A stretch of DNA of 64,000 bases, taken from contig NZ_JMPP01000033.1 of the NCBI RefSeq assembly GCF_000735435.1, forward strand, positions 1-64,000, given 5' to 3'. Shown here piece by piece: positions 37,806-48,704 of this stretch. The position numbers and the translations under genes are program-made. The DNA comes from Klebsiella planticola ATCC 33531. GTDB taxonomy: Bacteria; Pseudomonadota; Gammaproteobacteria; Enterobacterales; Enterobacteriaceae. The notes below the pieces were generated by a model. That model made no database searches. It was not told the origin of the DNA and saw only the letters and a list, made by a program, of their open reading frames with translations. Each line of letters starts with the position of its first letter. Position 1 is the stretch's first letter.

Positions 37806-38792
37806 ATGCTGACCTTTGCCCAAACTCAACAGCGCCGCAGCCGGCGCTGGCTTATTGCACTACTGCTGCTGCTTCTCGGCATGATGACCGTCAGTCTCTG
37901 CGCCGGAGACCAGTGGATTGGTCCGCAGGAGTGGTTCAGCGCCAAAGGGCAGCTGTTTATCTGGCAGATTCGTCTGCCGCGTACGTTGGCCGTTCTGCTG
38001 GTCGGCGCTGCGCTGGCACTCTCCGGGGCGATCATGCAGGCATTATTCGAAAACCCGCTGGCGGAACCGGGGCTGCTGGGTGTCTCCAACGGTGCTGGCG
38101 TGGGATTAATTGCCGCGGTGCTGCTGGGCAAAGGCTATCTGCCGGGGTGGGCGCTGGGGCTGTGCGCGATTGCCGGCGCGCTGGTGATTACTTTTATTCT
38201 GCTGCGTTTTGCCCGGCGGCATCTGTCAACCAGCCGTCTGCTGCTGGCGGGCGTCGCGCTCGGCATTATCTGTAGCGCGTTGATGACCTGGGCGGTCTAT
38301 TTCTCCACCTCTTTCGATTTGCGTCAGCTCATGTACTGGATGATGGGCGGGTTTGGCGGCGTGGACTGGCAGCAGCTGTGGCTGATACTGGCGCTGTTGC
38401 CGGTGCTTATCTGGGCGTGTCTGCAATCACAGCCGCTGAATCTCCTGGCGCTGGGGGAAGTGTCCGCTCGTCAGCTGGGACTGCCTCTCTGGCTCTGGCG
38501 CAGGCTGCTGGTCGTGGCGACAGGCTGGCTGGTTGGCGTGAGCGTGGCGCTGGCAGGGGCAATTGGATTTATTGGGTTGGTGATACCGCATATTCTGCGC
38601 TTATGCGGCTTGAGCGATCATCGGGTGCTGCTTCCGGCCTGTGTGCTTGCCGGCGCCAGTTCGCTGCTCGGCGCCGATATCATTGCCCGCCTGGCGCTGT
38701 CGGCGGCGGAATTACCGATCGGCGTGGTCACCGCGACGCTGGGAGCGCCGGTCTTCATCTGGCTACTGCTGAAATCCGCGCATTCGCAATAA
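37806..38792 (+). CDS. btuC: Vitamin B12 ABC transporter permease
   Basis: BtuC (328 aa) is the inner-membrane permease for cobalamin import, forming BtuC2D2 with BtuD and the periplasmic BtuF. It has about ten hydrophobic segments and the FecCD family motif [13 protein letters not shown]. The start ATG at 37806 gives [15 protein letters not shown] as in E. coli; upstream in-frame codons are not conserved. It is followed not by btuE but by a convergent lipoprotein gene. Confidence 0.95.
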   Translation: MLTFAQTQQRRSRRWLIALLLLLLGMMTVSLCAGDQWIGPQEWFSAKGQLFIWQIRLPRTLAVLLVGAALALSGAIMQALFENPLAEPGLLGVSNGAGVGLIAAVLLGKGYLPGWALGLCAIAGALVITFILLRFARRHLSTSRLLLAGVALGIICSALMTWAVYFSTSFDLRQLMYWMMGGFGGVDWQQLWLILALLPVLIWACLQSQPLNLLALGEVSARQLGLPLWLWRRLLVVATGWLVGVSVALAGAIGFIGLVIPHILRLCGLSDHRVLLPACVLAGASSLLGADIIARLALSAAELPIGVVTATLGAPVFIWLLLKSAHSQ

Positions 38793-38843
38793 GCGGTGGA
38801 CTGGCGCAGCCATTATCGCTGCGCCAGGGAGGGGAGCTGGGGT

Positions 38844-39644
38844 TTACCAGCCTTTGATCGCATCGCCTTTGTATACTTCCATGGCTTTATCTGCGACCTC
38901 TTTGGTCTGGAAGGCTTCTTTCAGCTGCTGAATCTTTTTACTGTCTTTATTCTCTTCACGTGAAACGATGGCATTCACATACGGAGAGTCCGGTCCTTCC
39001 ATAAATAAACCATCGCGGGCCGCGGAGAGACCTGCCTGCGCGGAGAAGTTGGTGTTAATAATCGACAGCGCGACGTTCGGATCGTCGAGGGTACGGGTCA
39101 GCTGCGGCGTATCGACTTCAACAATTTTCAAATGTTTCGGGTTGTCGATAATATCCAGCGATGTCGGCAAATAGCCCACGCCCTCTTTCAGTTTGATTAA
39201 GCCCTGCGCCTGCAGCAGGAGCAGGCTGCGGCCTAAGGTCGTGGTTTCGTTAGAGATAGATACCGTTGCGCCGTCCGGCAGCTCGTTGATATGTTTAATT
39301 TTGCGTGAATAAGCGGCAATCGGGAAGACAAACGTTTTGCCAACGATGGCAAATTTGTAGCCGCGCTCTTTCGACTGTGCCTCAAGATAGGGCAGCGTCT
39401 GGAAGGCATTAGCATCGACGTCTTTATTATTTAACGCTTCATTGGGCAGCACGTAATCATTGAAAGAGATAACCTCGACGTCGAGGTGATATTTATCCTT
39501 CGCCACCTGCTCAACCACTTTCCAGATGGCTTCATCCGGACCGGTGTTAATCGCCACCTTAACTTTGTTGTTATCGTCTGGAGAGCAGGCCGATAACAAC
39601 ACTACCGATGTGGCGATTAACACCGAGCTTAACAACTTTTTCAT
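38844..39644 (-). CDS. MetQ/NlpA-family substrate-binding lipoprotein
   Basis: A 266-aa protein with a lipoprotein signal (lipobox LSAC, Cys20, followed by Ser, so probably carried to the outer membrane unless the complex retains it) and an NMT1/MetQ-like binding domain (PNEALNNKDVDANAFQTLPYL, typical of MetQ). MetQ binds methionine for the MetNI importer; NlpA is a paralogue. No ABC permease or ATPase adjoins it, so it is an orphan binding protein. It lies on the opposite strand between btuC and btuE, which are adjacent in E. coli. Confidence 0.88.
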   Translation of the reverse strand: MKKLLSSVLIATSVVLLSACSPDDNNKVKVAINTGPDEAIWKVVEQVAKDKYHLDVEVISFNDYVLPNEALNNKDVDANAFQTLPYLEAQSKERGYKFAIVGKTFVFPIAAYSRKIKHINELPDGATVSISNETTTLGRSLLLLQAQGLIKLKEGVGYLPTSLDIIDNPKHLKIVEVDTPQLTRTLDDPNVALSIINTNFSAQAGLSAARDGLFMEGPDSPYVNAIVSREENKDSKKIQQLKEAFQTKEVADKAMEVYKGDAIKGW

Positions 39645-39870
39645 CTATAAAACTCTCTCAAAATTAGTCCATAACAAAAGGCTATTACATCCATTTAACA
39701 CTGTACACTGAATTGTCTGCTGACCATATTGAGAGGAATTCATGTTCGCGGCGGGTACGGTGCGGTATTCCTGGCAGCCGATTAGACGTACAATGAACGC
39801 CCGTGAATCCGCTACAGTAGATAGGGATCACCTTAAATCAGAAATCCATTTGATGGACGGAGAGAAGGCT

Positions 39871-40422
39871 ATGCAACACGATATTCTGAATACTGAAGTC
39901 ACCACGATTGATGGTCAAAAAACAACGCTGGCGGACTATGCGGGCAAAGTACTGCTGATCGTGAACGTGGCGTCAAAATGCGGCCTGACGCCGCAGTATG
40001 AGCAGCTGGAGACCTTGCAAAAAGATCTTGAGAATGACGGCTTCACCGTGCTTGGCTTCCCGTGCAATCAGTTCCTGGGGCAGGAGCCGGGTAGCGAAGA
40101 AGAGATTAAAACCTTCTGCAGCACCACCTACGGCGTCACTTTCCCGCTGTTCAGCAAAATTGATGTCAATGGCGAGCACCGCCATCCGCTCTATCAGCAG
40201 CTGGTCGATGCCGCGCCGCAGGCCGTAGCGCCGGAAGGCAGCGGTTTCTACGAGCGTATGGCCAGCAAAGGCCGTGCGCCGGCCAACGTCGGCGACATTC
40301 TGTGGAATTTCGAAAAATTCCTGCTGGGTAAAGATGGCCAGGTTATCCAGCGCTTCTCGCCGGATATGACCCCCGACGATCCGCTGCTGGTGGCCGCGAT
40401 TAAAGGGGCGTTAGCGAAATAA
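39871..40422 (+). CDS. btuE: Glutathione peroxidase-like thiol peroxidase BtuE
   Basis: BtuE (183 aa) reduces peroxides and is not required for B12 transport. It has the Cys active site in [10 protein letters not shown] (a Cys in place of selenocysteine) and the GFPCNQF and WNFEKFL motifs. Start ATG at 39871 follows AGAAGG and gives the E. coli length. Its TAA overlaps the btuD ATG (TAATG). Confidence 0.95.
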   Translation: MQHDILNTEVTTIDGQKTTLADYAGKVLLIVNVASKCGLTPQYEQLETLQKDLENDGFTVLGFPCNQFLGQEPGSEEEIKTFCSTTYGVTFPLFSKIDVNGEHRHPLYQQLVDAAPQAVAPEGSGFYERMASKGRAPANVGDILWNFEKFLLGKDGQVIQRFSPDMTPDDPLLVAAIKGALAK

Positions 40423-41171
40423 TGCCGTTTTTGATGCAGCTGCGGGACGTCAAAGAGGCGGGGCGTCTGGCGCCATTTAGCGCCCAGGTGCGTCCTGGTG
40501 AAATGGTTCATCTGGTCGGGCCCAACGGCGCAGGCAAAAGCACGTTGCTGATGCGAATGGCCGGCCTGACGACGGGGCCCGGAGACGTTATTCTTAACGA
40601 ACGTAAACTGGACCAGTGGTCGGCACAGGAGCTGGCGCGTCACCGGGCCTACCTCAGCCAGCACCAGATGCCGCCTTTTGCCATGCCGGTATGGCACTAT
40701 CTGTCGTTGCATCTGCAAAATGGTGGGCAAAGCGAACTGCTCGGCAGCGTTGCCGATAAGCTGGGCCTGAGCGATAAGCTCGGGCGCCAGGTGAATCATA
40801 TTTCTGGTGGCGAGTGGCAGCGCGTACGCCTGGCGGCGGTCATTCTGCAGATTCATCCGCAGGCGAATCCGGCGGGGCAGCTGCTGGTACTGGATGAACC
40901 GATGAACAGTCTGGACGTGGCGCAGCAGGCGGCGCTAGACCGGGTTCTGGGTGAACTGTGCGAGTCGGGCGTGGCGGTCGTGATGAGCAGCCACGATCTT
41001 AATCATACCCTGCGACACGCGCATCAATCCTGGCTTATCTGCCGGGGGCAGGCCATTGCCTGCGGTGAGACATCGGCGGTGTTAACCGAAGAAAATTTAA
41101 CCGCGGCCTATGCGATTCCTTTTCAGCGCATTGCGGTCGCCGGTCATTTTATGCTCGTTGCGTCACAGTAG
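40422..41171 (+). CDS. btuD: Vitamin B12 ABC transporter ATPase
   Basis: BtuD (249 aa) is the ATPase for BtuC. It has Walker [10 protein letters not shown], signature [10 protein letters not shown], Walker [13 protein letters not shown] and a switch His in SSHDLNH. The overlapping start with btuE suggests coupled translation even though btuC is now separated from them by the lipoprotein gene. Confidence 0.97.
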   Translation: MPFLMQLRDVKEAGRLAPFSAQVRPGEMVHLVGPNGAGKSTLLMRMAGLTTGPGDVILNERKLDQWSAQELARHRAYLSQHQMPPFAMPVWHYLSLHLQNGGQSELLGSVADKLGLSDKLGRQVNHISGGEWQRVRLAAVILQIHPQANPAGQLLVLDEPMNSLDVAQQAALDRVLGELCESGVAVVMSSHDLNHTLRHAHQSWLICRGQAIACGETSAVLTEENLTAAYAIPFQRIAVAGHFMLVASQ

Positions 41172-41252
41172 CACGAAGCAACCTTGCCAGTGCATTGATA
41201 AACCAGCTAAATTATCCTGACGAGTTGATAAGGAACAGAGGAATCGTCTGAG

Positions 41253-41717
41253 ATGCGTTTGTGGTTCATTTTATTGACGGCGCTATTTCTGGCTGGCTGC
41301 AGTAGCCACCGGGCGCCGCCGCCGAATCCGCGGCTTGCAGATTCCATTACCGTTATCGCAAACCTGAACGAACAGCTGCGCAACTGGCGGGGCGCGCCGT
41401 ATCGCTATGGCGGTATGTCTCCGCGCGGGGTTGATTGTTCCGGATTTGTCCTCATGACCTTCCGCGATAAGTTTGCCCTGCAACTGCCGCGTGAAACTCG
41501 CGATCAGGCAGAAATTGGCACTAAAATTGATAAAAGTGAGTTGTTACCGGGGGATCTGGTCTTTTTCAAAACCGGGTCCGGCGACAGCGGTCTGCATGTG
41601 GGCATCTACGATACCGACAATCAGTTTATCCACGCCTCGACCAGCCAGGGCGTGACGCGCTCCTCCCTGGATAACGTCTACTGGAATAAAAAGTTCTGGC
41701 AGGCCCGCAGGATATAG
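41253..41717 (+). CDS. nlpC: NlpC/P60 family lipoprotein endopeptidase
   Basis: NlpC (154 aa) has a lipoprotein signal (LAGC, Cys16) and an NlpC/P60 cysteine peptidase domain with the catalytic Cys in GVDCSGF and His in LHVGIYD. Family members cut peptidoglycan peptides. It follows btuD and ends in a terminator, as in E. coli. Confidence 0.95.
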   Translation: MRLWFILLTALFLAGCSSHRAPPPNPRLADSITVIANLNEQLRNWRGAPYRYGGMSPRGVDCSGFVLMTFRDKFALQLPRETRDQAEIGTKIDKSELLPGDLVFFKTGSGDSGLHVGIYDTDNQFIHASTSQGVTRSSLDNVYWNKKFWQARRI

Positions 41718-41737
41718 CGACGGAAGGCGTGGCGAAG

Positions 41738-41763
41738 GGGAAGCGTTGGCTTCCCTTTTTTTA
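41738..41763 (+). terminator. nlpC terminator
   Basis: The stem GGGAAGC/GCTTCCC with a 4-nt loop is followed by eight Ts. Confidence 0.88.
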
Positions 41764-41833
41764 TGTCGATAACCCTGCGGTTCTCCCGTGTTAATACCGT
41801 GTTGAAGGCACTACACTGGAGAGAGGAGGAACC

Positions 41834-43276
41834 ATGACCCTGTCTTTTACTACCCACTGGCGTGATGAACTGCCGGATTTCTATACCGCTTTAGCGCCCA
41901 CCCCGCTGAAAAATGCCCGACTTATCTGGCACAATGCGCCGCTGGCGCAAACCCTGGACATTCCCGAGGCGCTGTTTCATCCGGCGCAGGGCGCCGGCGT
42001 GTGGGGAGGCGAAACGCTGCTGCCCGGCATGTCGCCGCTGGCGCAGGTCTACAGCGGCCATCAGTTTGGCGCCTGGGCCGGCCAGCTTGGCGATGGCCGA
42101 GGGATTTTGCTTGCTGAACAGCAGCTGCCGGACGGGCGTCGCCTGGACTGGCATCTTAAAGGCGCCGGCCTGACGCCCTATTCGCGAATGGGCGACGGGC
42201 GAGCGGTGCTGCGTTCCACGATCCGCGAAAGCCTGGCCTCGGAAGCCATGCATGCGCTGGGGATCCCGACGACGCGCGCGCTCGCCATGGTCACCAGCGA
42301 TACCCCCGTGCAACGCGAAACGCTGGAAAGCGGCGCGATGTTGATGCGTCTGGCCGAAAGCCACGTGCGCTTCGGCCATTTCGAACATTTCTATTATCGC
42401 CGTGAGCCGGAAAAGGTACAGCAGCTAGCCGACTACGTGATTCGTCACCATTGGCCAGAGCTGGTTGATGACGCTGATAAATACGTTTTATGGTTCCGTG
42501 ACGTTGTCACGCGAACGGCGACGCTGATCGCCAGCTGGCAGACGGTAGGCTTCGCCCATGGGGTGATGAACACCGATAATATGTCGATTCTTGGGTTGAC
42601 GATGGACTACGGCCCATACGGCTTCCTGGACGACTTCAAACCCGATTTTATCTGCAACCATTCCGATTATCAGGGCCGCTACAGTTTTGAAAACCAGCCG
42701 GCGGTTGGTCTGTGGAATTTACAACGTCTCGCGCAGTCGCTGTCGCCGTTTATTGCGGTGGATGCGCTTAATGCCGCGCTGGATGGCTACCAGCATGCTC
42801 TGCTGACGGTATACGGCCGCCGTATGCGCGATAAGCTGGGTCTGTTCACCCAGCAGAAAGGCGATAATGACCTGCTGGATGGGCTGTTCGCGCTGATGAT
42901 ACGGGAAGGCAGCGATTACACCCGGACTTTCCGCATGCTGAGCGTGAGTGAACAACACAGCGCGGCGTCGCCGCTGCGCGATGAGTTCATCGATCGCGCG
43001 GCCTTCGATAGCTGGTTCGCAGGCTATCGCGCGCGTCTGCGCGATGAGCCGATCGATGATGCGCAACGCCAGCAGCAGATGCAGAGCGTAAACCCGGCGC
43101 TGGTGTTACGAAACTGGCTGGCACAGCGGGCCATCGAGCAGGCAGAGCAAGGGGAGATGAGCGAACTGGCGCGGCTGCATGAGGCATTACGCCAGCCGTT
43201 TGCAGACCGGGACGATGATTATATCAACCGTCCGCCCGACTGGGGAAGGCGTCTGGAAGTAAGCTGCTCCAGCTGA
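41834..43276 (+). CDS. selO: Pseudokinase protein adenylyltransferase SelO
   Basis: SelO/YdiU (480 aa) transfers AMP to proteins and is linked to redox stress. The kinase fold binds ATP in a flipped orientation; the segment [26 protein letters not shown] carries the catalytic Asn/Asp region. The C-terminus reads VSCSS, with Cys where many eukaryotic forms have selenocysteine. It is two residues longer than E. coli. GAGAGGAGG lies before the ATG. Confidence 0.96.
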   Translation: MTLSFTTHWRDELPDFYTALAPTPLKNARLIWHNAPLAQTLDIPEALFHPAQGAGVWGGETLLPGMSPLAQVYSGHQFGAWAGQLGDGRGILLAEQQLPDGRRLDWHLKGAGLTPYSRMGDGRAVLRSTIRESLASEAMHALGIPTTRALAMVTSDTPVQRETLESGAMLMRLAESHVRFGHFEHFYYRREPEKVQQLADYVIRHHWPELVDDADKYVLWFRDVVTRTATLIASWQTVGFAHGVMNTDNMSILGLTMDYGPYGFLDDFKPDFICNHSDYQGRYSFENQPAVGLWNLQRLAQSLSPFIAVDALNAALDGYQHALLTVYGRRMRDKLGLFTQQKGDNDLLDGLFALMIREGSDYTRTFRMLSVSEQHSAASPLRDEFIDRAAFDSWFAGYRARLRDEPIDDAQRQQQMQSVNPALVLRNWLAQRAIEQAEQGEMSELARLHEALRQPFADRDDDYINRPPDWGRRLEVSCSS

Positions 43277-43316
43277 CGTTACCCAGGCCTGCTCTGTCCT
43301 CGCGGGCAGAGAGGGG

Positions 43317-43496
43317 CTATTTCGTCAGGATCAGTTTCCCCGCATGGGTCTGGCGCAGCAAATAGCGCTGGCCGCCATGTTCAATCACCACCCGACCTTC
43401 AGCGCCGAGTAAGGTGCGGCTGTTGATCTTACGGTCGGTGGGGATGGGGTAAGGGGCATTGTCTTTTGTTTTTTCTGCTGTGGCAGTGTTATCCAT
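43317..43496 (-). CDS. hemP: HemP family protein
   Basis: This 59-aa protein (E. coli YdiE) has the conserved C-terminal pattern SRTLLGAEG, then [17 protein letters not shown]. HemP-type proteins are iron-regulated; in some bacteria they help activate heme-uptake genes. The ATG at 43496 matches the family length. A Fur box lies 32 bp upstream, so it should be derepressed when iron is scarce. Confidence 0.9.
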   Translation of the reverse strand: MDNTATAEKTKDNAPYPIPTDRKINSRTLLGAEGRVVIEHGGQRYLLRQTHAGKLILTK

Positions 43497-43527
43497 ACGC
43501 GTCAAAGCACCAAATAAAAATAAAAGA

Positions 43528-43546
43528 AACAATGATAATCATTATC
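43528..43546. promoter_or_regulatory. Fur box upstream of hemP
   Basis: AACAATGATAATCATTATC matches the 19-bp Fur consensus GATAATGATAATCATTATC at 17 of 19 positions. Confidence 0.88.
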
Positions 43547-43660
43547 AGTAATGTTAATTTTCACGGCAAGCGTTATTTGTGAAAACCCTGTTTTTTGGGG
43601 GAGGTTGCGCCAGACCAGGCGGAAAGAATCTCCCCCACCACGGCGTGGCGGGGGCAGGGA

Positions 43661-44707
43661 CTACAGGCGGGTAGCGGTTGCCGCAGCCAGTTCGGCCAGC
43701 AAACGTTCGCTATCTTCCCAACTCAGGCAAGGATCGGTAATGGACTGGCCCCGCGTCAGCGGCTGCCCGGCAACCACCTTCTGCGTGCCTTCCTGCAGGA
43801 AGCTTTCGGCCATGATGCCGGCAATCGATGTGGAACCGGCGCGAATCTGCTGGCAGATATCGGCGCACACCTCCAGCTGACGACGGTGCTGCTTCTGGCA
43901 GTTGCCGTGGCTGAAATCAACCACCAGCTGTTCCGGCAGGTCAAATTCACGCAGCGCATCGCAGGCGGCGGCGATATCTTCAGCATGATAATTCGGCTGT
44001 TTACCGCCGCGCATGATGATGTGGCCGTACGGGTTGCCGCTGGTCTGATAGATGGTCATCTGACCCTGCTTATCGGGCGACAGGAACATATGGCTGGCGC
44101 GGGAGGCACGGATGGCATCAACGGCGATACGGGTATTGCCATCGGTGCCGTTTTTGAAGCCGACCGGGCAGGAGAGCGCGGAGGCCATTTCCCGGTGGAT
44201 CTGGCTTTCGGTGGTACGCGCGCCGATAGCGCCCCAGCTTATCAGGTCGGCAATAAACTGCCCGGTCACCATATCGAGAAATTCGGTGGCGGTGGGGACC
44301 CCCAGCTCGTTGACCTGCAGCAGCAGCCGACGCGCCAGTTCAAGACCGTGATTCACCCGATAGCTGCCGTTAAGGTCAGGATCCGAAATTAACCCTTTCC
44401 AGCCCACAACGGTACGCGGTTTTTCAAAGTAGGTACGCATGACGATTTCCAGCTGCGGCTGGTAGCGTTCGCGCATCCCTTGCAGGCGGCGCGCGTAGTC
44501 CATCGCCGCGTCGGTATCATGAATGGAGCACGGTCCGATAATCACCAGCAAACGGCGATCTTCACCGTTGAGGATTTTTTCAATCCGACGGCGGGAGGCG
44601 GCAACGTGTGCGGCAACGTCGGCAGACACGGGATGCCGCTGCGCCAGTTCCGCGGGCGTCACCAGGCTTTCAATGCGCGCGGTACGCAATTCGTCTGTTT
44701 TATTCAT
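43661..44707 (-). CDS. aroH: DAHP synthase, tryptophan-sensitive
   Basis: AroH (348 aa) condenses PEP with erythrose-4-phosphate at the entry to the shikimate pathway and is feedback-regulated by tryptophan. Family motifs IGPCSIHD, NGSYRVNHG, KPRTVVGWKG and SHGNCQKQHRRQ (metal-binding Cys/His region) are intact. Start ATG at 44707, MNKTDELRTARIES, gives the E. coli length. It follows ppsR on the same strand; a TrpR operator lies between them. Confidence 0.96.
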   Translation of the reverse strand: MNKTDELRTARIESLVTPAELAQRHPVSADVAAHVAASRRRIEKILNGEDRRLLVIIGPCSIHDTDAAMDYARRLQGMRERYQPQLEIVMRTYFEKPRTVVGWKGLISDPDLNGSYRVNHGLELARRLLLQVNELGVPTATEFLDMVTGQFIADLISWGAIGARTTESQIHREMASALSCPVGFKNGTDGNTRIAVDAIRASRASHMFLSPDKQGQMTIYQTSGNPYGHIIMRGGKQPNYHAEDIAAACDALREFDLPEQLVVDFSHGNCQKQHRRQLEVCADICQQIRAGSTSIAGIMAESFLQEGTQKVVAGQPLTRGQSITDPCLSWEDSERLLAELAAATATRL

Positions 44708-44851
44708 TGGAGTCTCAAAAAATCTGTTTCTTCCGCGGCGAAAATGCCGGGAAGTGATGCGCATCACGATAAACCAATCTCTGCTTATTGCAAGGGCAGG
44801 TCATGATCCTGTATAGGCCACGGGCGATAGCATAAACAAATTTTCTCCAAT

Positions 44852-44869
44852 GCACTAGTTCGTTAGTAC
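44852..44869. promoter_or_regulatory. TrpR operator of aroH
   Basis: GCACTAGTTCGTTAGTAC matches the symmetric TrpR operator GTACTAGTTAACTAGTAC at 14 of 18 positions. It overlaps the stop codon region of ppsR and lies 145 bp before aroH. TrpR control of aroH is known in E. coli. Confidence 0.85.
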
Positions 44870-45696
44870 ATTCTTCGATTCAGCCCCATGATGTCCATGA
44901 TTTTAGTCGCAATTTCTTCAACCGAATAATTGGTGCTATTCAGGCACGGAATTTTATTCTTGCGATACAGGGCCTCAACCTCGGTCACCTCCATGCGACA
45001 CTGGCGCATCGACGCATAGCGGCTGTTTTCACGGCGTTCTTCGCGGATCGCGGCCAGCCGTTCCGGATTAATGGTTAAACCGAACAGCTTATGTTGTAAG
45101 GGCTTGAGCGAGGCCGGGAGGATCAGGTTGTCCATATCGTCGGCGATAAACGGGTAGTTTGCCGCGCGGATACCGTATTGCATCGCCAGGTAAAGACTGG
45201 TCGGGGTTTTGCCGCAGCGCGAGACGCCCAGCAAAATGACCTGTGCCTGATCGAGATTACGCAGCGAGATACCGTCGTCATGGGCAAGGGTGTAATCAAT
45301 CGCCGCAATACGTGCATCGTATTTGTTGAGGTTACCCGGCGTCAGGCCGTGGGTGCGGTGCGCGATCGGCGTCGGGTCGAGCCGGAGTTCCTGCTGAAGC
45401 GGGGCCACCAGGGCCTGCACAATATCCTGACAAAACCCCTCACTTTGCAAAATGATATCGCGAATTTCAGGGATAACGATGGAGTAGAACACCAGCGGGC
45501 GGATGCCGGTCTGCTGATAGATGGCGTCAATTTGTTCCTTAACTGCCCGCGCGCGGCTGATATTTTCGACGAACGGCAGCGTAAAACTGCTGATAGCGAC
45601 CGGGAATTGCGACATCACCGCATGCCCCAGGACTTCGGCCGTAATGGCGGTACCGTCAGAAATATAAAATACGTGGCGATCTACAGCACTTTCCAT
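44863..45696 (-). CDS. ppsR: PEP synthase regulatory protein (kinase/pyrophosphorylase)
   Basis: PpsR (277 aa, DUF299) phosphorylates PpsA on Thr with ADP to inactivate it and reactivates it by phosphorolysis. The P-loop-like GVSRCGKT and the following [10 protein letters not shown] are present. It is divergent from its target ppsA, as in E. coli. I use the ATG at 45696 ([16 protein letters not shown]); an ATG three codons earlier is possible. Confidence 0.95.
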   Translation of the reverse strand: MESAVDRHVFYISDGTAITAEVLGHAVMSQFPVAISSFTLPFVENISRARAVKEQIDAIYQQTGIRPLVFYSIVIPEIRDIILQSEGFCQDIVQALVAPLQQELRLDPTPIAHRTHGLTPGNLNKYDARIAAIDYTLAHDDGISLRNLDQAQVILLGVSRCGKTPTSLYLAMQYGIRAANYPFIADDMDNLILPASLKPLQHKLFGLTINPERLAAIREERRENSRYASMRQCRMEVTEVEALYRKNKIPCLNSTNYSVEEIATKIMDIMGLNRRMY

Positions 45697-45930
45697 TTTG
45701 ACCATCCGGTATAATGAGTTTAATTATCTGAAAGCAGAAATTAAATTTAAGCATATCCCTTTAGGCTTTGTCTCACTTTTAAAAATGAAACGGTATTTTT
45801 ATTTTTAATGAAAAGGATGGTTCAGTTTTCGATTTTGCCGGCACTTTGTATCTTATTGCAGCAGATTTCAGCAGAATCATTAGCTTAGCTATATCGGGAA
45901 AACTATCCTAAAAAATGAAAAATAATTTGC

Positions 45931-45944
45931 TTGAACGATTCACC
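45931..45944. promoter_or_regulatory. Cra (FruR) site of ppsA
   Basis: On the minus strand GGTGAATCGTTCAA fits the Cra consensus RSTGAAWCSNTHHW at every position. It lies about 95-107 bp before the ppsA start. Cra activates ppsA in E. coli for gluconeogenesis. The rest of the 341-bp gap shows no gene. Confidence 0.82.
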
Positions 45945-46037
45945 GTTTTTTTCAGCCGCATAAATATGTCAGGATAAATCCCGTAGTTGATCGTGAGTTT
46001 TTTATCACTGGTATTAAATCACAAAAGGATTGTCTCG

Positions 46038-48416
46038 ATGTCCAACAATGGCTCGTCACCGCTGGTGCTTTGGTATAACCAACTCGGCATGAATGATGTA
46101 GACAGAGTTGGGGGCAAAAATGCCTCCCTTGGTGAAATGATTACGAATCTGTCCGGTATGGGTGTTTCCGTACCGAACGGGTTTGCCACCACCGCTGATG
46201 CCTTCAATCAGTTCCTGGACCAAAGCGGTGTCAACCAGCGTATTTATGAACTGCTGGATGAAACCGACATTGACGACGTTTCCGCATTAGCGAAAGCGGG
46301 CGCCCAGATCCGTCAGTGGATCATTGATACGCCGTTCCAGAGCGAACTGGAAGACGCCATTCGTGATGCTTATACACAGCTGTCCGCGGATAATGCCGAG
46401 GCCTCCTTTGCCGTGCGTTCCTCCGCCACGGCGGAAGATATGCCGGATGCCTCCTTCGCCGGGCAGCAAGAGACATTCCTCAACGTGCAGGGCTTTGATG
46501 CCGTGCTCGTCGCGGTGAAGCACGTGTTTGCTTCGCTGTTTAACGATCGCGCGATCTCCTATCGCGTGCATCAGGGTTATGACCACCGCGGCGTGGCGCT
46601 ATCCGCCGGGGTTCAAAGGATGGTGCGTTCCGACCTCGCCTCATCCGGCGTCATGTTCTCCATTGATACCGAGTCCGGCTTTGACCAGGTGGTATTTATT
46701 ACCTCCGCCTGGGGCCTTGGCGAAATGGTGGTGCAGGGCGCGGTGAACCCGGATGAGTTCTACGTCCATAAACCGACGCTGGCGGCGGGTCGTCCGTCTA
46801 TCGTGCGCCGTACCATGGGGTCGAAAAAGATCCGCATGATTTACGCGCCGACCCAGGAACATGGCAAGCAGGTGCGTATCGAAGACGTTCCGCAGGCGCA
46901 GCGTGACATTTTCTCGTTAACCAACGAGGAAGTGCAGGAGCTGGCGAAGCAGGCGGTGCAAATTGAGAAGCACTACGGCCGTCCGATGGATATCGAATGG
47001 GCGAAAGATGGCCATACCGGCGAGCTGTTCATCGTCCAGGCGCGTCCGGAAACCGTACGTTCACGCGGCCAGGTGATGGAACGCTATACCCTGCATGCGC
47101 AAGGGCAGATTGTGGCTGAAGGCCGCGCGATCGGCCATCGCATCGGGGCCGGTCCGGTGAAAGTCATTCACGATATCAGTGAAATGAACCGCATCGAACC
47201 GGGCGACGTGCTGGTCACCGACATGACCGACCCGGACTGGGAACCGATCATGAAGAAAGCCTCGGCGATCGTCACCAACCGCGGCGGCCGTACCTGCCAC
47301 GCGGCGATTATTGCCCGCGAGCTGGGGATTCCGGCGGTCGTTGGCTGCGGTGACGCGACCGATCGCATTCAGGAAAACCAGAACGTGACCGTCTCCTGTG
47401 CCGAAGGCGATACCGGTTACGTCTACGCCGAACTGCTCGACTTCAGCATTAAGAGCTCAAGCGTCGGGGAAATGCCGGACCTGCCGCTGAAAATCATGAT
47501 GAACGTCGGTAACCCGGATCGCGCATTCGATTTCGCTTGTCTGCCGAACGAAGGCGTTGGTCTGGCGCGTCTGGAATTCATCATCAACCGTATGATTGGC
47601 GTCCACCCGCGCGCGCTGCTGGAGTTTGATGACCAGGAGCCGGCGCTGCAGAACGAAATCCGTGAGTTGATGAAAGGCTACGACTCGCCGAGAGAGTTCT
47701 ACGTCGGTCGTCTGACCGAAGGGATTGCGACCCTCGGCGCGGCGTTCTATCCGAAGCGGGTAATCGTGCGTCTGTCCGACTTCAAATCTAACGAATACGC
47801 CAACCTGGTGGGCGGCGAGCGTTATGAGCCGGAAGAGGAAAACCCGATGCTCGGCTTCCGCGGCGCCGGTCGCTACGTCTCTGACAGCTTCCGCGATTGT
47901 TTCGCGCTGGAGTGCGAAGCGGTGAAGCGCGTGCGCAACGATATGGGGCTGAGTAACGTCGAAATCATGGTGCCGTTTGTCCGCACCGTCGCCCAGGCGA
48001 AAGCGGTGGTAGAAGAGCTGGCGCGCCAGGGGCTCAAGCGCGGCGAAAACGGGCTGAAAATCATTATGATGTGTGAAATTCCATCGAATGCGCTGCTGGC
48101 CGAACAGTTCCTTGAGCACTTTGACGGTTTCTCCATTGGTTCAAACGATATGACTCAGCTGGCGCTGGGCCTCGATCGCGACTCCGGCGTGGTCTCTGAG
48201 CTGTTTGACGAACGTAATGACGCGGTGAAAGCGCTGCTGTCGATGGCGATTCGCGCGGCGAAGAAGCAGGGCAAATACGTCGGTATTTGCGGCCAGGGTC
48301 CTTCTGACCACGAAGATTTTGCCGCATGGCTGATGGAGGAAGGGATTGATAGTCTGTCTCTGAACCCGGATACCGTGGTGCAAACCTGGCTTGGTCTGGC
48401 TGAACTGAATAAGTAA
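46038..48416 (+). CDS. ppsA: Phosphoenolpyruvate synthase
   Basis: PpsA (792 aa) converts pyruvate and ATP to PEP, AMP and phosphate during gluconeogenesis. It has the N-terminal ATP-grasp region ([22 protein letters not shown]), the central swivelling domain with phospho-His in [14 protein letters not shown], and the C-terminal PEP/pyruvate domain with [22 protein letters not shown]. The start ATG at 46038 ([17 protein letters not shown]) gives the E. coli length. Cra activates and PpsR inactivates it. Confidence 0.98.
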   Translation: MSNNGSSPLVLWYNQLGMNDVDRVGGKNASLGEMITNLSGMGVSVPNGFATTADAFNQFLDQSGVNQRIYELLDETDIDDVSALAKAGAQIRQWIIDTPFQSELEDAIRDAYTQLSADNAEASFAVRSSATAEDMPDASFAGQQETFLNVQGFDAVLVAVKHVFASLFNDRAISYRVHQGYDHRGVALSAGVQRMVRSDLASSGVMFSIDTESGFDQVVFITSAWGLGEMVVQGAVNPDEFYVHKPTLAAGRPSIVRRTMGSKKIRMIYAPTQEHGKQVRIEDVPQAQRDIFSLTNEEVQELAKQAVQIEKHYGRPMDIEWAKDGHTGELFIVQARPETVRSRGQVMERYTLHAQGQIVAEGRAIGHRIGAGPVKVIHDISEMNRIEPGDVLVTDMTDPDWEPIMKKASAIVTNRGGRTCHAAIIARELGIPAVVGCGDATDRIQENQNVTVSCAEGDTGYVYAELLDFSIKSSSVGEMPDLPLKIMMNVGNPDRAFDFACLPNEGVGLARLEFIINRMIGVHPRALLEFDDQEPALQNEIRELMKGYDSPREFYVGRLTEGIATLGAAFYPKRVIVRLSDFKSNEYANLVGGERYEPEEENPMLGFRGAGRYVSDSFRDCFALECEAVKRVRNDMGLSNVEIMVPFVRTVAQAKAVVEELARQGLKRGENGLKIIMMCEIPSNALLAEQFLEHFDGFSIGSNDMTQLALGLDRDSGVVSELFDERNDAVKALLSMAIRAAKKQGKYVGICGQGPSDHEDFAAWLMEEGIDSLSLNPDTVVQTWLGLAELNK

Positions 48417-48437
48417 GCCCGCGCTTTAAATCCCCCC

Positions 48438-48468
48438 AATCCCCGTCAGCAATGGCGGGGATTTTTTT
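48438..48468 (+). terminator. ppsA terminator
   Basis: The stem AATCCCCG/CGGGGATT with a 10-nt loop is followed by seven Ts. Confidence 0.9.
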
Positions 48469-48552
48469 ATTTTCGGCGCGTGCCGACCGCTATTGACAGC
48501 CGTACGTGCAAACAAGCGGAGATAGCGCCGCGGCGGCTAATGGCAACGAAGT

Positions 48553-48658
48553 AAAAAAAAGCCCATCGTGGGAGATGGGCAAAGACTACACACAGCAATT
48601 CGTTGTTTCACTCAGGGGATTTCCATGCTTATAAATCAAGGTGTTGATCTATAACCGT
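48553..48658 (-). ncRNA. rprA: Small RNA RprA
   Basis: The minus strand gives a 106-nt transcript beginning ACGGTTATAGATCAAC and ending in the hairpin GCCCATCTCCCACGATGGGC followed by Ts. It matches E. coli RprA closely, including the central AAATCCCCTGAGTGAAACAA. RprA is an Hfq-dependent small RNA, induced by the Rcs phosphorelay, that activates rpoS translation. Here it lies between ppsA and ydiK. Confidence 0.93.
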
Positions 48659-48664
48659 GCCCTA

Positions 48665-48704
48665 ATAGTAGACACAGCCTTTTTTTGCGTCGATCAGATT
48701 CATC
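48665..48704 (-). promoter_or_regulatory. rprA promoter and probable RcsB region
   Basis: On the minus strand the -10 box TACTAT (48665-48670) is 6 nt from the RprA 5' end. Upstream, GATGAATCTGATCGACGC (48687-48704) resembles the block upstream of E. coli rprA where RcsB acts. The RcsB half-site call is by analogy. Confidence 0.65.

Noticed and set aside
43632-43654. GC-rich stem after aroH as a terminator
   Set aside because: An 11-bp stem is present, but no T run follows on the aroH strand, so I do not list it as an intrinsic terminator.
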